The notes beneath the pieces were generated by a model. That model was not told the origin of the DNA and did not search any database. It saw nothing but the letters and a program-made list of their open reading frames with translations. The translations under genes and the position numbers were made by a program. From Alphaproteobacteria bacterium (GTDB taxonomy: Bacteria; Pseudomonadota; Alphaproteobacteria; CAAGCB01; CAG-977): 6,768 bases of DNA. Shown here piece after piece: positions 1-5,461 of the stretch. The stretch spans positions 1 to 6,768 of the forward strand of contig CAAGEK010000058.1 of the NCBI GenBank assembly GCA_900768845.1, in the 5' to 3' direction. How positions within the stretch are numbered: the first letter of the stretch is position 1; every line of letters begins with the position of its first letter.

Positions 1-179
1 AGCGCGGCCGTGCATGAATGAACCAATAACGCTTTTTGTGTTCCGGTATATTTTTCCAACAGCTTGGAACATTCCTTGGAATAATATCCGTCCCCGCAGA
101 TATGGCGGCGGTTGACGGCGTCCAGAATGTAATCCGTTTCCGTTCCTAAAAAAGGGGCTTCGTTAAAATTTATGGTCAT
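1..179 (-). CDS. wecE: WecE-like dTDP-4-amino-4,6-dideoxygalactose transaminase, N-terminal part only
   Basis: The minus strand reads from an ATG at 179-177 to the window edge, 59 full codons with no stop. The protein begins MTINFNEAPFLGTETDYILD and continues with an ICGDGYYSK segment and a VHSCTAA segment. This closely follows the start of E. coli WecE (RffA), which has GTELDY, LCGDG and TPSCTAS at the same spacing. WecE is a PLP enzyme of the DegT/DnrJ/EryC1 family that aminates dTDP-4-keto-6-deoxyglucose at C4 to give dTDP-Fuc4N, a cytoplasmic step in surface-glycan synthesis. The PLP lysine lies outside the window. The gene is divergent from the fdtA-like operon and shares its upstream region. 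No good ribosome binding site is visible; eight A residues sit just before the start on this strand. The family call is firm, but the exact sugar is inferred from only 59 residues. Confidence 0.85.
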   Translation of the reverse strand, partial: MTINFNEAPFLGTETDYILDAVNRRHICGDGYYSKECSKLLEKYTGTQKALLVHSCTAA

Positions 180-190
180 GTTTTTTTTCG

Positions 191-212
191 TGATAAAAGA
201 GCCGTTTTTTAG
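191..212 (+). repeat. Inverted repeat arm, candidate degenerate recombinase site (left)
   Basis: These 22 bases match the reverse complement of 231-252 at 19 positions, with an 18-base spacer. Aligned with the perfect arm at 310-332, about 19 of 23 bases agree, so it looks like a diverged copy of the same site. Its central dinucleotide is GC rather than GT. The close spacing would also allow a hairpin in RNA, so a leader structure for wecE is an alternative. Confidence 0.5.
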
Positions 213-230
213 CCGCGTCGACCGACTGAA

Positions 231-252
231 TTAAAAACCGGCCCTTTTATCA
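231..252 (-). repeat. Inverted repeat arm, candidate degenerate recombinase site (right)
   Basis: This is the partner of 191-212, read on the minus strand as TGATAAAAGGGCCGGTTTTT followed by AA. Nineteen of 22 bases agree with the left arm and the centre is also GC. The equivalent place in the second tandem unit, 352-373, keeps the TAAAAAAGG half on the minus strand but has lost the rest. Confidence 0.45.
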
Positions 253-299
253 TTAAAAACCGCGTTCCCGAAAACGGGTTCCGTCCAATGGATGGCTAT
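231..299 (-). pseudogene. Possible remnant of a second wecE-like start
   Basis: The minus strand from 299 reads (I)AIHWTEPVFGNAVFND and stops at TAA 231-233. Placed under the live wecE start (M)TINFNEAPFLGTE, the I, E, F and G residues line up with one codon missing, and the bases just upstream also match through the tandem duplication. The start codon is ATA here. I read it as a decayed copy of the wecE 5' end carried along in the duplication. The similarity is short and could be chance. Confidence 0.25.
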
Positions 300-309
300 G
301 TTTTTTAGC

Positions 310-332
310 CGTTAAAAAAGGGTCGTTTTTTA
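310..332 (+). repeat. Inverted repeat left arm, candidate invertase crossover site
   Basis: These 23 bases are the exact reverse complement of 503-525. The arm has its own imperfect dyad: TAAAAAAGG at 313-321, central GT at 322-323 and CGTTTTTTA at 324-332. Two half-sites around a two-base non-palindromic core is the usual design of serine-invertase sites, and inverted copies of such a site produce inversion. That it is a recombinase site is inferred from this structure and from the invertase gene at 5462. Confidence 0.6.
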
Positions 333-502
333 GCCGCGTAAACCGACTGGGTTAAAGTTACCTTTTTTATTGTCGAAAATCAACCTATTACTAATGTTTA
401 GACAAAAGAGGACAATAATATAACTAAAGTATATATCTTTTCTAAAATACCGTTTTGTTTCAATGAGATATTCTTCATTTTCTAATAATTAACATACAGT
501 TA
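333..502. promoter_or_regulatory. Candidate invertible promoter segment
   Basis: This stretch of 170 bases is enclosed by the perfect inverted repeats, very AT-rich and without a coding frame. It lies between wecE (leftward) and the fdtA-like operon (rightward). Its size and position resemble the invertible promoters of Bacteroides fragilis capsule loci, which are flipped by the Mpi recombinase. In the orientation given, a weak rightward promoter can be read at 397-424; a weaker leftward one is possible with -35 TTAGAA (minus strand, 445-440) and -10 TATATT (422-417). Inversion has not been observed here; it is the best explanation I have for the arrangement. Confidence 0.5.
397..424 (+). promoter_or_regulatory. 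Weak candidate sigma70 promoter facing the fdtA-like operon
   Basis: TTTAGA at 397-402 matches four of six -35 bases and TATAAC at 419-424 matches five of six -10 bases, with a 16-base spacer. It lies inside the candidate invertible segment and in this orientation points to the gene at 582. In such AT-rich DNA this match alone is weak evidence. Confidence 0.25.
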
Positions 503-525
503 TAAAAAACGACCCTTTTTTAACG
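503..525 (-). repeat. Inverted repeat right arm, candidate invertase crossover site
   Basis: This is the exact reverse complement of 310-332 over 23 bases. It lies 56 bases before the ATG chosen for the fdtA-like gene, so a promoter inside the segment would transcribe through it into the operon. I see no clear target-site duplication next to the two arms, which argues against a transposed element. Confidence 0.6.
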
Positions 526-581
526 CCTGTTTTATTGACTTTAAAACGCGGGGCGGCACAAAAAAATTGAAAGTTCGTCTG

Positions 582-992
582 ATGTATGAATTGATAAATT
601 TTACGGTTCACGGGGATTATGAAGGCAACCTCGTACCTTTGGAAACCGGCGGGGAGATCCCTTTTGATGTCAAGCGCGTTTATTACATTTGGGGAACGAA
701 GCGCACCGCCGTTCGGGGGCGTCACGCCCACCGCAGGTTGGAACAGGTCATTGTGTGTGTTTCCGGCAGTTGCGATTTTATCCTGAACGACGGCAACAAA
801 AGCGAAACCGTCCGTTTGGATAAACCGGATCAGGGTTTGTATTTAAAGCACAACATATGGCGTGAATTTACGAATTTTTCCAAAGATTGCGTCGTATTGG
901 TCATGGCCAGCGAGCATTATTCGGAAGACGATTATATTCGTGATTATGAATGTTTTTTAAAAGAGGCGGGCAATGATCCATCCTCTTTCTGA
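582..992 (+). CDS. fdtA: FdtA/QdtA-family dTDP-4-keto-6-deoxyglucose 3,4-ketoisomerase
   Basis: This is a small cupin-type cytoplasmic isomerase of 136 residues, about the usual family length. It moves the keto group of dTDP-4-keto-6-deoxyglucose from C4 to C3, the committed step towards dTDP-Fuc3NAc (FdtA) or dTDP-Qui3NAc (QdtA). Family blocks seen in order: IPFDVKRVYYI at about 26-36, GRHAHRRLEQV at about 46-56 with the paired catalytic histidines H48 and H50, VSGSCDFILNDG at 60-71, and VLVMASEHYSEDDYIRDYE at 105-123. Sequence alone does not tell the galacto product (FdtA) from the gluco product (QdtA). The ATG at 582 fits the family start; a TTG at 567 would add five residues. Neither has a convincing ribosome binding site, unlike the downstream genes. 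It is first in the operon and its end overlaps the acetyltransferase gene by 20 bases. Confidence 0.88.
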   Translation: MYELINFTVHGDYEGNLVPLETGGEIPFDVKRVYYIWGTKRTAVRGRHAHRRLEQVIVCVSGSCDFILNDGNKSETVRLDKPDQGLYLKHNIWREFTNFSKDCVVLVMASEHYSEDDYIRDYECFLKEAGNDPSSF

Positions 993-1419
993 CGTTCAAA
1001 GCGCGAATATAGGTGAAGGCACGAATATCTGGCAATTTTGCGTCGTGTTGCCGAATGCCAGAATAGGCGCGGAATGCAATATCTGTTCGCATTGTTTCAT
1101 AGAAAACGATGTGGTTATCGGAAATCGGGTAACCGTTAAGTGCGGCGTTCAAATTTGGGACGGAATTATTGTGGAGGACGACGTTTTTATCGGCCCTAAC
1201 GTGACTTTTTGCAATGACCGCCATCCGAAATCCCGTAACAAAGACTGGAAACGGGAGGGGATTGTCGTCAAAAAAGGGGCTTCCGTCGGTGCAAACGCAA
1301 CCCTTTTGCCCGGCATAACCGTCGGAGAGGGAGCCGTCGTCGGGGCGGGAAGCGTCGTGACAAAGGACGTTCCCGCTTTTTCCATCGTAATAGGAGATAA
1401 ATATGTCAGAAAAGCGTAA
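973..1419 (+). CDS. Left-handed beta-helix sugar N-acetyltransferase (FdtC/QdtC/WbbJ-like)
   Basis: This 148-residue protein of the hexapeptide-repeat family would acetylate the 3-amino group of dTDP-Fuc3N or dTDP-Qui3N with acetyl-CoA, the last step of the pathway begun by the isomerase. Hexapeptide-type turns are visible throughout: the opening MIHPLSDVQSANIGEGTNIW, IGAECNICSHCFIENDVVIG at 31-50, the IWDGI/VFIGPNVTF region at 61-79 followed by an NDRHPKS loop, and GASVGANATLLPGITVGEGAVVGAGSVVTKDVP at 102-134. The usual C-terminal VVGNPAR is replaced by VIGDKYVRKA, in the stretch that also carries the ribosome binding site and first codons of the next gene. AAGAGG at 961-966 supports the ATG at 973. 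The linkage to isomerase and aminotransferase genes makes an amino-sugar substrate likely; O-acetylation of another sugar is the alternative. Confidence 0.85.
   Translation: MIHPLSDVQSANIGEGTNIWQFCVVLPNARIGAECNICSHCFIENDVVIGNRVTVKCGVQIWDGIIVEDDVFIGPNVTFCNDRHPKSRNKDWKREGIVVKKGASVGANATLLPGITVGEGAVVGAGSVVTKDVPAFSIVIGDKYVRKA
1392..1396 (+). promoter_or_regulatory. Ribosome binding site for the GT-D gene, inside the acetyltransferase frame
   Basis: AGGAG lies six bases before the ATG at 1403 and within the last codons of the acetyltransferase. It supports the chosen start and suggests translational coupling between the two genes. Confidence 0.75.
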
Positions 1420-2341
1420 AAACCCTTTAAGACTTTTCTTTCACAATTTAAAATGGCTGACACGCGTCGATTTAAAGAAAATCAATAACTTCGTAAACAT
1501 AATTGATAACGAGATTGATCAAAGGTTGAAAAACGTACGATCGGATTGTTCTTTGATGGTCGACAACCTGAAATACGAATTGCCCGATAACCCGTTTCAC
1601 ATTCAAAAGCCTGAAATTTATGATTTTGAAAAATCGTTGGACATATTGTGCAACAGTACGAAAAGCCTGATTCGCTTCGGCGACGGAGAAATCCTTATCA
1701 TGAAAGGCAGGGAAATTCCTTTTCAAAAACCCGATCCGGCATTGGCGGAGCGTTTGAAATCGATTATCCGGTCAAATGATCCGGATATTCTGACGGGAAT
1801 AAATTACCATTATTGGTATGCCGATCTGAGCTTGTTCCACGATTATGTGAAATTCGTATACAGAACATATATATCGGATGTTCGCTCTTATTGGGAAAGC
1901 CTGCTGGTTCCCGACAAGCAATATTGCGCCGCCGGTATCAGCTCCGCCTATACCACGTTTAAGTCATGGCCGTTTGACCGGTGGTACGCTAAATGGAGGA
2001 GCATCTGGGACGGGAAAGACATTACCTGCATTTGCGGGGAAGGCGTATTCAAGGAAATCGAACACAATATTTTCGATAACGCAAAAAGCGTTGATTATCT
2101 GTATATCCCGTCTAAAAACGCGTTTGACGGTTACGACGACATTTTGAAACAAGCCGGCCGGACGGACAAAAACAGGTTGGTCGTTCTTATCGCCGGTCCT
2201 ACGGCGAAACCGCTGGCATACGATTTGTGTCAGGACGGATACAGATGTTTGGACGTCGGCCATTTGGCAAAAGACTATAATGCTTGGAAAACGGAAATGC
2301 CGACGGATCAAAAAGCCATCGAAAAATTTTTTGAAAGTTAG
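1403..2341 (+). CDS. GT-D-fold glycosyltransferase (DUF1792 / SP_1767-like)
   Basis: This 312-residue protein carries the marks of the GT-D fold family (DUF1792), known from Streptococcus serine-rich adhesin glycosylation (DGT1) and found in many capsule and O-antigen loci. The key motif is SLIRFGDGEI with RFGDGE at 91-96; the acidic residues of this block are thought to act with the metal and nucleotide sugar. A second conserved block, IAGPTAKPLAYDLCQDG, begins near 263 and ends in LDVGH at about 283-287. The first 75 residues are a charged extension before the domain. No signal peptide or membrane segment is seen, so it should be a cytoplasmic or peripheral hexosyltransferase. Its acceptor and donor sugar cannot be read from the sequence. 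The ATG at 1403 has AGGAG six bases upstream. The gene overlaps the acetyltransferase by 17 bases and ends seven bases before the SGNH-like start. Confidence 0.78.
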   Translation: MSEKRKNPLRLFFHNLKWLTRVDLKKINNFVNIIDNEIDQRLKNVRSDCSLMVDNLKYELPDNPFHIQKPEIYDFEKSLDILCNSTKSLIRFGDGEILIMKGREIPFQKPDPALAERLKSIIRSNDPDILTGINYHYWYADLSLFHDYVKFVYRTYISDVRSYWESLLVPDKQYCAAGISSAYTTFKSWPFDRWYAKWRSIWDGKDITCICGEGVFKEIEHNIFDNAKSVDYLYIPSKNAFDGYDDILKQAGRTDKNRLVVLIAGPTAKPLAYDLCQDGYRCLDVGHLAKDYNAWKTEMPTDQKAIEKFFES

Positions 2342-2348
2342 GCTGAAA

Positions 2349-2918
2349 ATGGCAATGGAAGATTCTGATAAATGCCCGAATGCCGCGCTGATGCGATTGC
2401 GAAAGATGCTCGTCAAGTCGGTATGCGTTCTTGTTCCCCGAAAACGTTGGCGGAAAGCGTTACGGAAAAAGTTGCTTCCCGCTCAAAAAAATCCGGCTTT
2501 TGCAACGTTTGAGCAAGCGTTTTTGGAAATAAAGACGAAGAAATCCCAATTATTGAAAAGCAAAAATCAAATCAAGCATTTATTTTTGGGAAGTTCTCAT
2601 GTGGCATACGGATTTAATCCGCTCTTTTTTAAAAACGGGGCGTTTAATGCGGGAAGCAATTCTCAAGACCTGTTTACATCTTTTTATTTATTCAGTGCCG
2701 TCAGGGATATGCTTCCGAATTTGAAAAACATTTTGTTGGGATATGATGTATTTTCACGGGGATGGAATTTGTCAAGGACGTCGGCTTCACATATTTGTTC
2801 CGCTTATAAATATCTTTACAATATAGATTATGAACCGCCCAACTATGAAAAAGGATATATTAAAAAGTGTTCTGAATTTAATAAATTTAATTTAAAAGGT
2901 GAGGGGGGGGGTATTTAA
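2349..2918 (+). CDS. SGNH/GDSL-like protein, N-terminal part ending after the poly-G frameshift
   Basis: This is the first 189 residues of what should be a protein of about 308 residues. A basic stretch (RLRKMLVKSVCVLVPRKRWR, 16-35) is followed by IKHLFLGSSHVAYGFNP at 75-91, which fits block I of SGNH hydrolases with S83 as nucleophile and GSSH in place of GDSL. FNAGSNSQD at 99-107 fits block II, and GYDVFSRGW at 131-139 sits where block III is expected. The frame then enters nine G and stops at 2916-2918 after GEGGGI. The rest of the protein lies in another frame from 2912 to 3274. I chose the ATG at 2349, just after the previous stop; an ATG at 2355 is also possible, and longer frames reach back into the GT-D gene. 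SGNH proteins in glycan loci often add or remove O-acetyl groups, but the substrate here is unknown. Confidence 0.7.
   Translation: MAMEDSDKCPNAALMRLRKMLVKSVCVLVPRKRWRKALRKKLLPAQKNPAFATFEQAFLEIKTKKSQLLKSKNQIKHLFLGSSHVAYGFNPLFFKNGAFNAGSNSQDLFTSFYLFSAVRDMLPNLKNILLGYDVFSRGWNLSRTSASHICSAYKYLYNIDYEPPNYEKGYIKKCSEFNKFNLKGEGGGI
2903..2911 (+). repeat. Poly-G tract (nine G), candidate slipped-strand phase-variation site
   Basis: Nine G in a row lie inside the SGNH-like gene exactly where its reading frame breaks. With nine G the protein stops at 2918. With ten or seven G the upstream frame runs into GYLNPPEPPVTDD and on to the stop at 3274. Homopolymeric G runs of this length are known contingency-locus switches in Neisseria, Campylobacter and Helicobacter. 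A miscalled base in the assembly is the main alternative. Confidence 0.75.
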
Positions 2919-2935
2919 ATCCGCCCGAACCGCCG

Positions 2936-3274
2936 GTGACGGATGATGTTTTTAAAAGGACGGACGGTCACATGAAAGAACATAATCGGGAAAATTCCCA
3001 ACATATTTGGATTGAAAAATTGGCGGATATGAGAAAGAACGCGGAATTTACCCTGATTACTTTTCCGGTGAGGCAGGATTATCGGGAAATGTGCCGTCAA
3101 AAGGGATTGTCATTTAAGGAAATTGATGAAATGGCGGAACGTTTGCACATCCGGTATTTGAATTTTTTTGACGACGCCGATTTCATATACGAGGACTTTT
3201 ATGATTTCGATCATTTGAATCCTCAAGGGGCGGAAAAATTTTCAAAAAAGTTAGGGAGTATGTTTGATGGTTGA
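2936..3274 (+). CDS. SGNH/GDSL-like protein, C-terminal part in a shifted frame
   Basis: The open frame actually begins at the poly-G tract, and GTG at 2936 is only its first possible start. I see no sign that it is translated by itself: no ribosome binding site precedes the GTG, and the ATG at 2972 has only a distant AAGGA. The product, about 112 residues, ends in YEDFYDFDHLNPQGAEKFSKKL, the block V pattern of SGNH hydrolases in which Asp and His of DFDH complete the catalytic triad with S83 of the upstream part. An LITFPVRQDYREM strand and a long basic helix precede it. Both halves hold complementary catalytic blocks, so they are one gene split by the G run. Its end overlaps the aminotransferase start by eight bases. 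Confidence 0.65.
   Translation: MTDDVFKRTDGHMKEHNRENSQHIWIEKLADMRKNAEFTLITFPVRQDYREMCRQKGLSFKEIDEMAERLHIRYLNFFDDADFIYEDFYDFDHLNPQGAEKFSKKLGSMFDG
3253..3258 (+). promoter_or_regulatory. Ribosome binding site setting the aminotransferase start
   Basis: AGGGAG lies eight bases before the ATG at 3267 and only five before the TTG at 3264. With the family start (MVEFLDL), this favours 3267. The gene can therefore start translation by itself when the SGNH frame is off. Confidence 0.7.
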
Positions 3275-4358
3275 ATTTTTGGATTTGCATAAAATAAATG
3301 AACGTTTCAGAAATGAAATCGACACGCGGATCAAAGATGTTTTGAATGAAGGATGGTATTTGCAAGGCCGGCAAAACCGGCTGTTTTCCGAACATTTCGC
3401 TGCTTTTTGCGGTACAAGGCACGCTTTGGGGGTGGCAAACGGCTTGGATGCGATCAACCTGATCATCAAAGCATACGGTTTCGGAGCGGGGGATGAAATC
3501 ATCGTTCCCGCAAATACTTTTATTGCGACGATTTTGGCGGTTTCCGAAAACGGATGCACCCCTGTTTTGGTCGAACCGGATATAAACACTTATTGTATAA
3601 ATCCCGATTTGGTTGAATCCGCCGTTACCGGACGGACAAAGGCGATTATCGTCGTCCATTTGTACGGACAGGCGACGCCGATGGAAAAAATTTGGGCGGT
3701 GGCGGAAAAATACGGATTGAAAGTCATTGAAGACGCCGCTCAAGCGCACGGGGCGTTTTATCGGGACAGGCGTACGGGACATTTGGGAGATGCGGCGGCT
3801 TTTTCATTTTACCCCGGAAAAAACCTCGGAGCCATGGGGGATGCGGGAGGCGTTACGACGGATGATCCGGTGTTGTTTGAAAAAATCAAGGCTTTGGCCA
3901 ATTACGGATCCGACAGGAAATATCACCATATTTACAAAGGCGTCAATTCCCGTTTGGACGAGATGCAAGCCGCGGTTTTGGATGTAAAATTGCCCCGTTT
4001 GGATGCGGATAACGCCCGCCGCCGTGAAATAGCGCGTTTTTATCGCGAACATATTGACAATCCGGCGGTTGTTTTGCCCCGAACGTATGATGAAAAATCT
4101 CATGTCTGGCATATTTTCGCGGTGCGGTGCAAAGATCGCGACGGTTTGCGCCGGCATTTGGAAGATAAGGGCATTCAAACGAATATTCACTATCCGACGC
4201 CTCCTCACAAACAGGGCGCATATCGGGAATGGGAGCGTTTGTCATTTCCCGTTACGGAAAAAATCCATCGGGAGGTTTTGTCTTTACCGATTTCACCCGT
4301 TTTGACGGACAAAGAAATTTATCAGGTGGCGGAGGCTGTCAATGAATACAAAATCTGA
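3267..4358 (+). CDS. fdtB: FdtB/QdtB-like PLP aminotransferase of dTDP-3-keto-6-deoxyhexose
   Basis: This is a 363-residue DegT/DnrJ/EryC1 aminotransferase, full length for the family. It would aminate C3 of the keto sugar made by the fdtA-like isomerase, using glutamate and PLP, to give dTDP-Fuc3N or dTDP-Qui3N. Seen in order: MVEFLDLHKINERFR at the start, NEGWYLQG at 27-34, GVANGLDA at 55-62, the PANTFIA loop at 81-87, EDAAQAHGA at 155-163 with D156 for the PLP ring nitrogen, FSFYPGKNLGAMGDAG at 179-194 with K185 as the PLP lysine, and NSRLDEMQAAVL at 227-238. The C-terminal HVWHIFAVR and GIQTNIHYPTPPHKQ stretches are also typical. The gene overlaps the SGNH frame by eight bases and the GT2 gene by 17. 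The choice between Fuc3N and Qui3N cannot be made from sequence. Confidence 0.88.
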   Translation: MVEFLDLHKINERFRNEIDTRIKDVLNEGWYLQGRQNRLFSEHFAAFCGTRHALGVANGLDAINLIIKAYGFGAGDEIIVPANTFIATILAVSENGCTPVLVEPDINTYCINPDLVESAVTGRTKAIIVVHLYGQATPMEKIWAVAEKYGLKVIEDAAQAHGAFYRDRRTGHLGDAAAFSFYPGKNLGAMGDAGGVTTDDPVLFEKIKALANYGSDRKYHHIYKGVNSRLDEMQAAVLDVKLPRLDADNARRREIARFYREHIDNPAVVLPRTYDEKSHVWHIFAVRCKDRDGLRRHLEDKGIQTNIHYPTPPHKQGAYREWERLSFPVTEKIHREVLSLPISPVLTDKEIYQVAEAVNEYKI

Positions 4359-5352
4359 ATATGTAAAAGGGTTGTGTTCCATCGTTTGTTTGGGCTACAA
4401 ACACGCCGTATTCGTCAAAAGCTGTATTGAATCCCTATGGAAACAGTCTTATCGCCATATTGAAATCATTGCCGTTGACGACGGTTCGGGCGACGGAACG
4501 GTTGACATTTTAAAAGGGCTGAAACAACAAAGTCCTTGCCCGTTCATTATTCTTGATCAGGAAAATACCGGAAATGTCGGTATGAACTTCAATCGCGGCG
4601 TCGCCGAAGCATCCGGAGAATTCATATCGGTTATGTCCATGGATGATATGCTTTATCCTCAAGCATTGGCGGAAAAGGTGGAAATATTTGAAAAAGATCC
4701 TTCTTGCACTTTTGTCGCAAATTCAAAAATCACTGCGGTCGATGACAACGGCGAAACTGTTGACGGCCTTCCTCCGTTGGATTTGGATACTGTTGAAAAT
4801 CCGACAGTCGACGATTTGATTTGGGCGGAACGTGACAGGTTGGGGGCTTTTTATATTCAAGGTTCGTTGTTTAAACGCGAAATCGTTGACGCCGTCGGGG
4901 GATTTGACGAAGATATGACGGGAGATGACATTATCCTCAGGACAAAGGTTTTTCTGTATTTGAAAAAACATCCCGAATTGTCGTTTCGCATTCTTCATAC
5001 GCCTTCGTGTTTTTATCGCAGGCACGGGGATAATATCTCGTCAAATGAAATCAGGCAGTTGAAAATAGTTTCCGAATATTATGATCGTTATTGGCCGGAT
5101 ACGCCTTATCCGGATGTTTTTATGGGATGGATCGGGTCTGCCATATCGAATAATGACGTTTTTAAAGTGTTATCCGTTTTTTCTTTTTCAAAACGGATGG
5201 CGGATTTGCTTAAGGATGAAAAAATCCGTAATATTTTAATTGAAAAAGCGTGTAATGAAAACAGGTCGTGGGGTTGGTACGTTTTCAGGATTCAACGCAA
5301 AGGGAAAAAACGAAAAGTCGTTATATTTAATTTCATAAAGTTTTCATTATAA
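4342..5352 (+). CDS. Family 2 glycosyltransferase (GT-A fold)
   Basis: This 336-residue GT2 enzyme begins with the Rossmann-like domain SIVCLGYKHAVFVKSCIESL at 13-32. It has EIIAVDDGSGDGT at 41-53, with D46 and D47 for the nucleotide, and SVMSMDDMLYP at 96-106, where DD (101-102) takes the DxD metal-binding role. FDEDMTGDDIILR at 188-200 is probably the catalytic-base region. The C-terminal 100 residues are less conserved and end in a basic, hydrophobic tail (RKGKKRKVVIFNFIKFSL) that could touch the membrane; there is no clear transmembrane helix. It probably adds one sugar of the lipid-linked repeat unit on the cytoplasmic face. Donor and linkage are not predictable. GGAGG at 4331-4335 sets the ATG at 4342, and the gene overlaps the aminotransferase by 17 bases. 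It is the last glycan gene of the operon in this window. Confidence 0.87.
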   Translation: MNTKSEYVKGLCSIVCLGYKHAVFVKSCIESLWKQSYRHIEIIAVDDGSGDGTVDILKGLKQQSPCPFIILDQENTGNVGMNFNRGVAEASGEFISVMSMDDMLYPQALAEKVEIFEKDPSCTFVANSKITAVDDNGETVDGLPPLDLDTVENPTVDDLIWAERDRLGAFYIQGSLFKREIVDAVGGFDEDMTGDDIILRTKVFLYLKKHPELSFRILHTPSCFYRRHGDNISSNEIRQLKIVSEYYDRYWPDTPYPDVFMGWIGSAISNNDVFKVLSVFSFSKRMADLLKDEKIRNILIEKACNENRSWGWYVFRIQRKGKKRKVVIFNFIKFSL

Positions 5353-5356
5353 GTCA

Positions 5357-5385
5357 TATACATCCGTTTCTTTTTAAAATAATAT
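5357..5385 (+). promoter_or_regulatory. Weak candidate promoter before the invertase gene
   Basis: TATACA at 5357-5362 and TAATAT at 5380-5385 with a 17-base spacer match four of six bases each. They fall in the 109-base gap between the GT2 gene and the recombinase, where the tight operon spacing breaks. No terminator hairpin is visible in the gap, so read-through from the operon is also possible. Confidence 0.2.
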
Positions 5386-5461
5386 TTCCGTTCGCTTCCG
5401 GTGTTTGGCGCGCTAAAGGGGGCGTAACCTTGAAATGTCGAAAATATGAAAGGAATATGCT

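Larger units (their letters stand above)
173..373. repeat. Diverged tandem duplication of about 120 bp in the divergent intergenic region
   Basis: Two units can be aligned, about 173-252 and 293-373, offset by 120-121 bases. The best preserved block is 204-235 against 325-356: 28 of 32 bases match, starting GTTTTTTAGCCGCGT and followed by ACCGACTG and TTAAA. The left ends also align (TGGTCATGTTTTTT and TGGCTATGTTTTTT); in unit 1 this includes the wecE start codon. Each unit has the same plan: a T/A-rich candidate recombination site, an 18-20 base GC-rich spacer, then a related sequence in the opposite direction. The duplication suggests past recombination around these sites. Confidence 0.7.

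Noticed and set aside
265..276. CCCGAAAACGGG as a terminator hairpin
   Set aside because: The stem is only four base pairs with no T run directly after it on either strand.
310..525. A small transposable element (MITE) with 23-bp terminal repeats
   Set aside because: No target-site duplication is visible at the ends. The dyad inside each arm and the nearby invertase fit an invertible segment better. It is not fully excluded.
489..731. Minus-strand frame over the intergenic region and the isomerase start
   Set aside because: It is a shadow of the isomerase gene on the other strand and has no recognisable features.
1605..1620. AGCCTGAA as part of a Neisseriaceae-type uptake sequence
   Set aside because: Only eight bases match, inside a coding region, and no complete or repeated uptake sequence exists in the window, so it cannot support a genus call.
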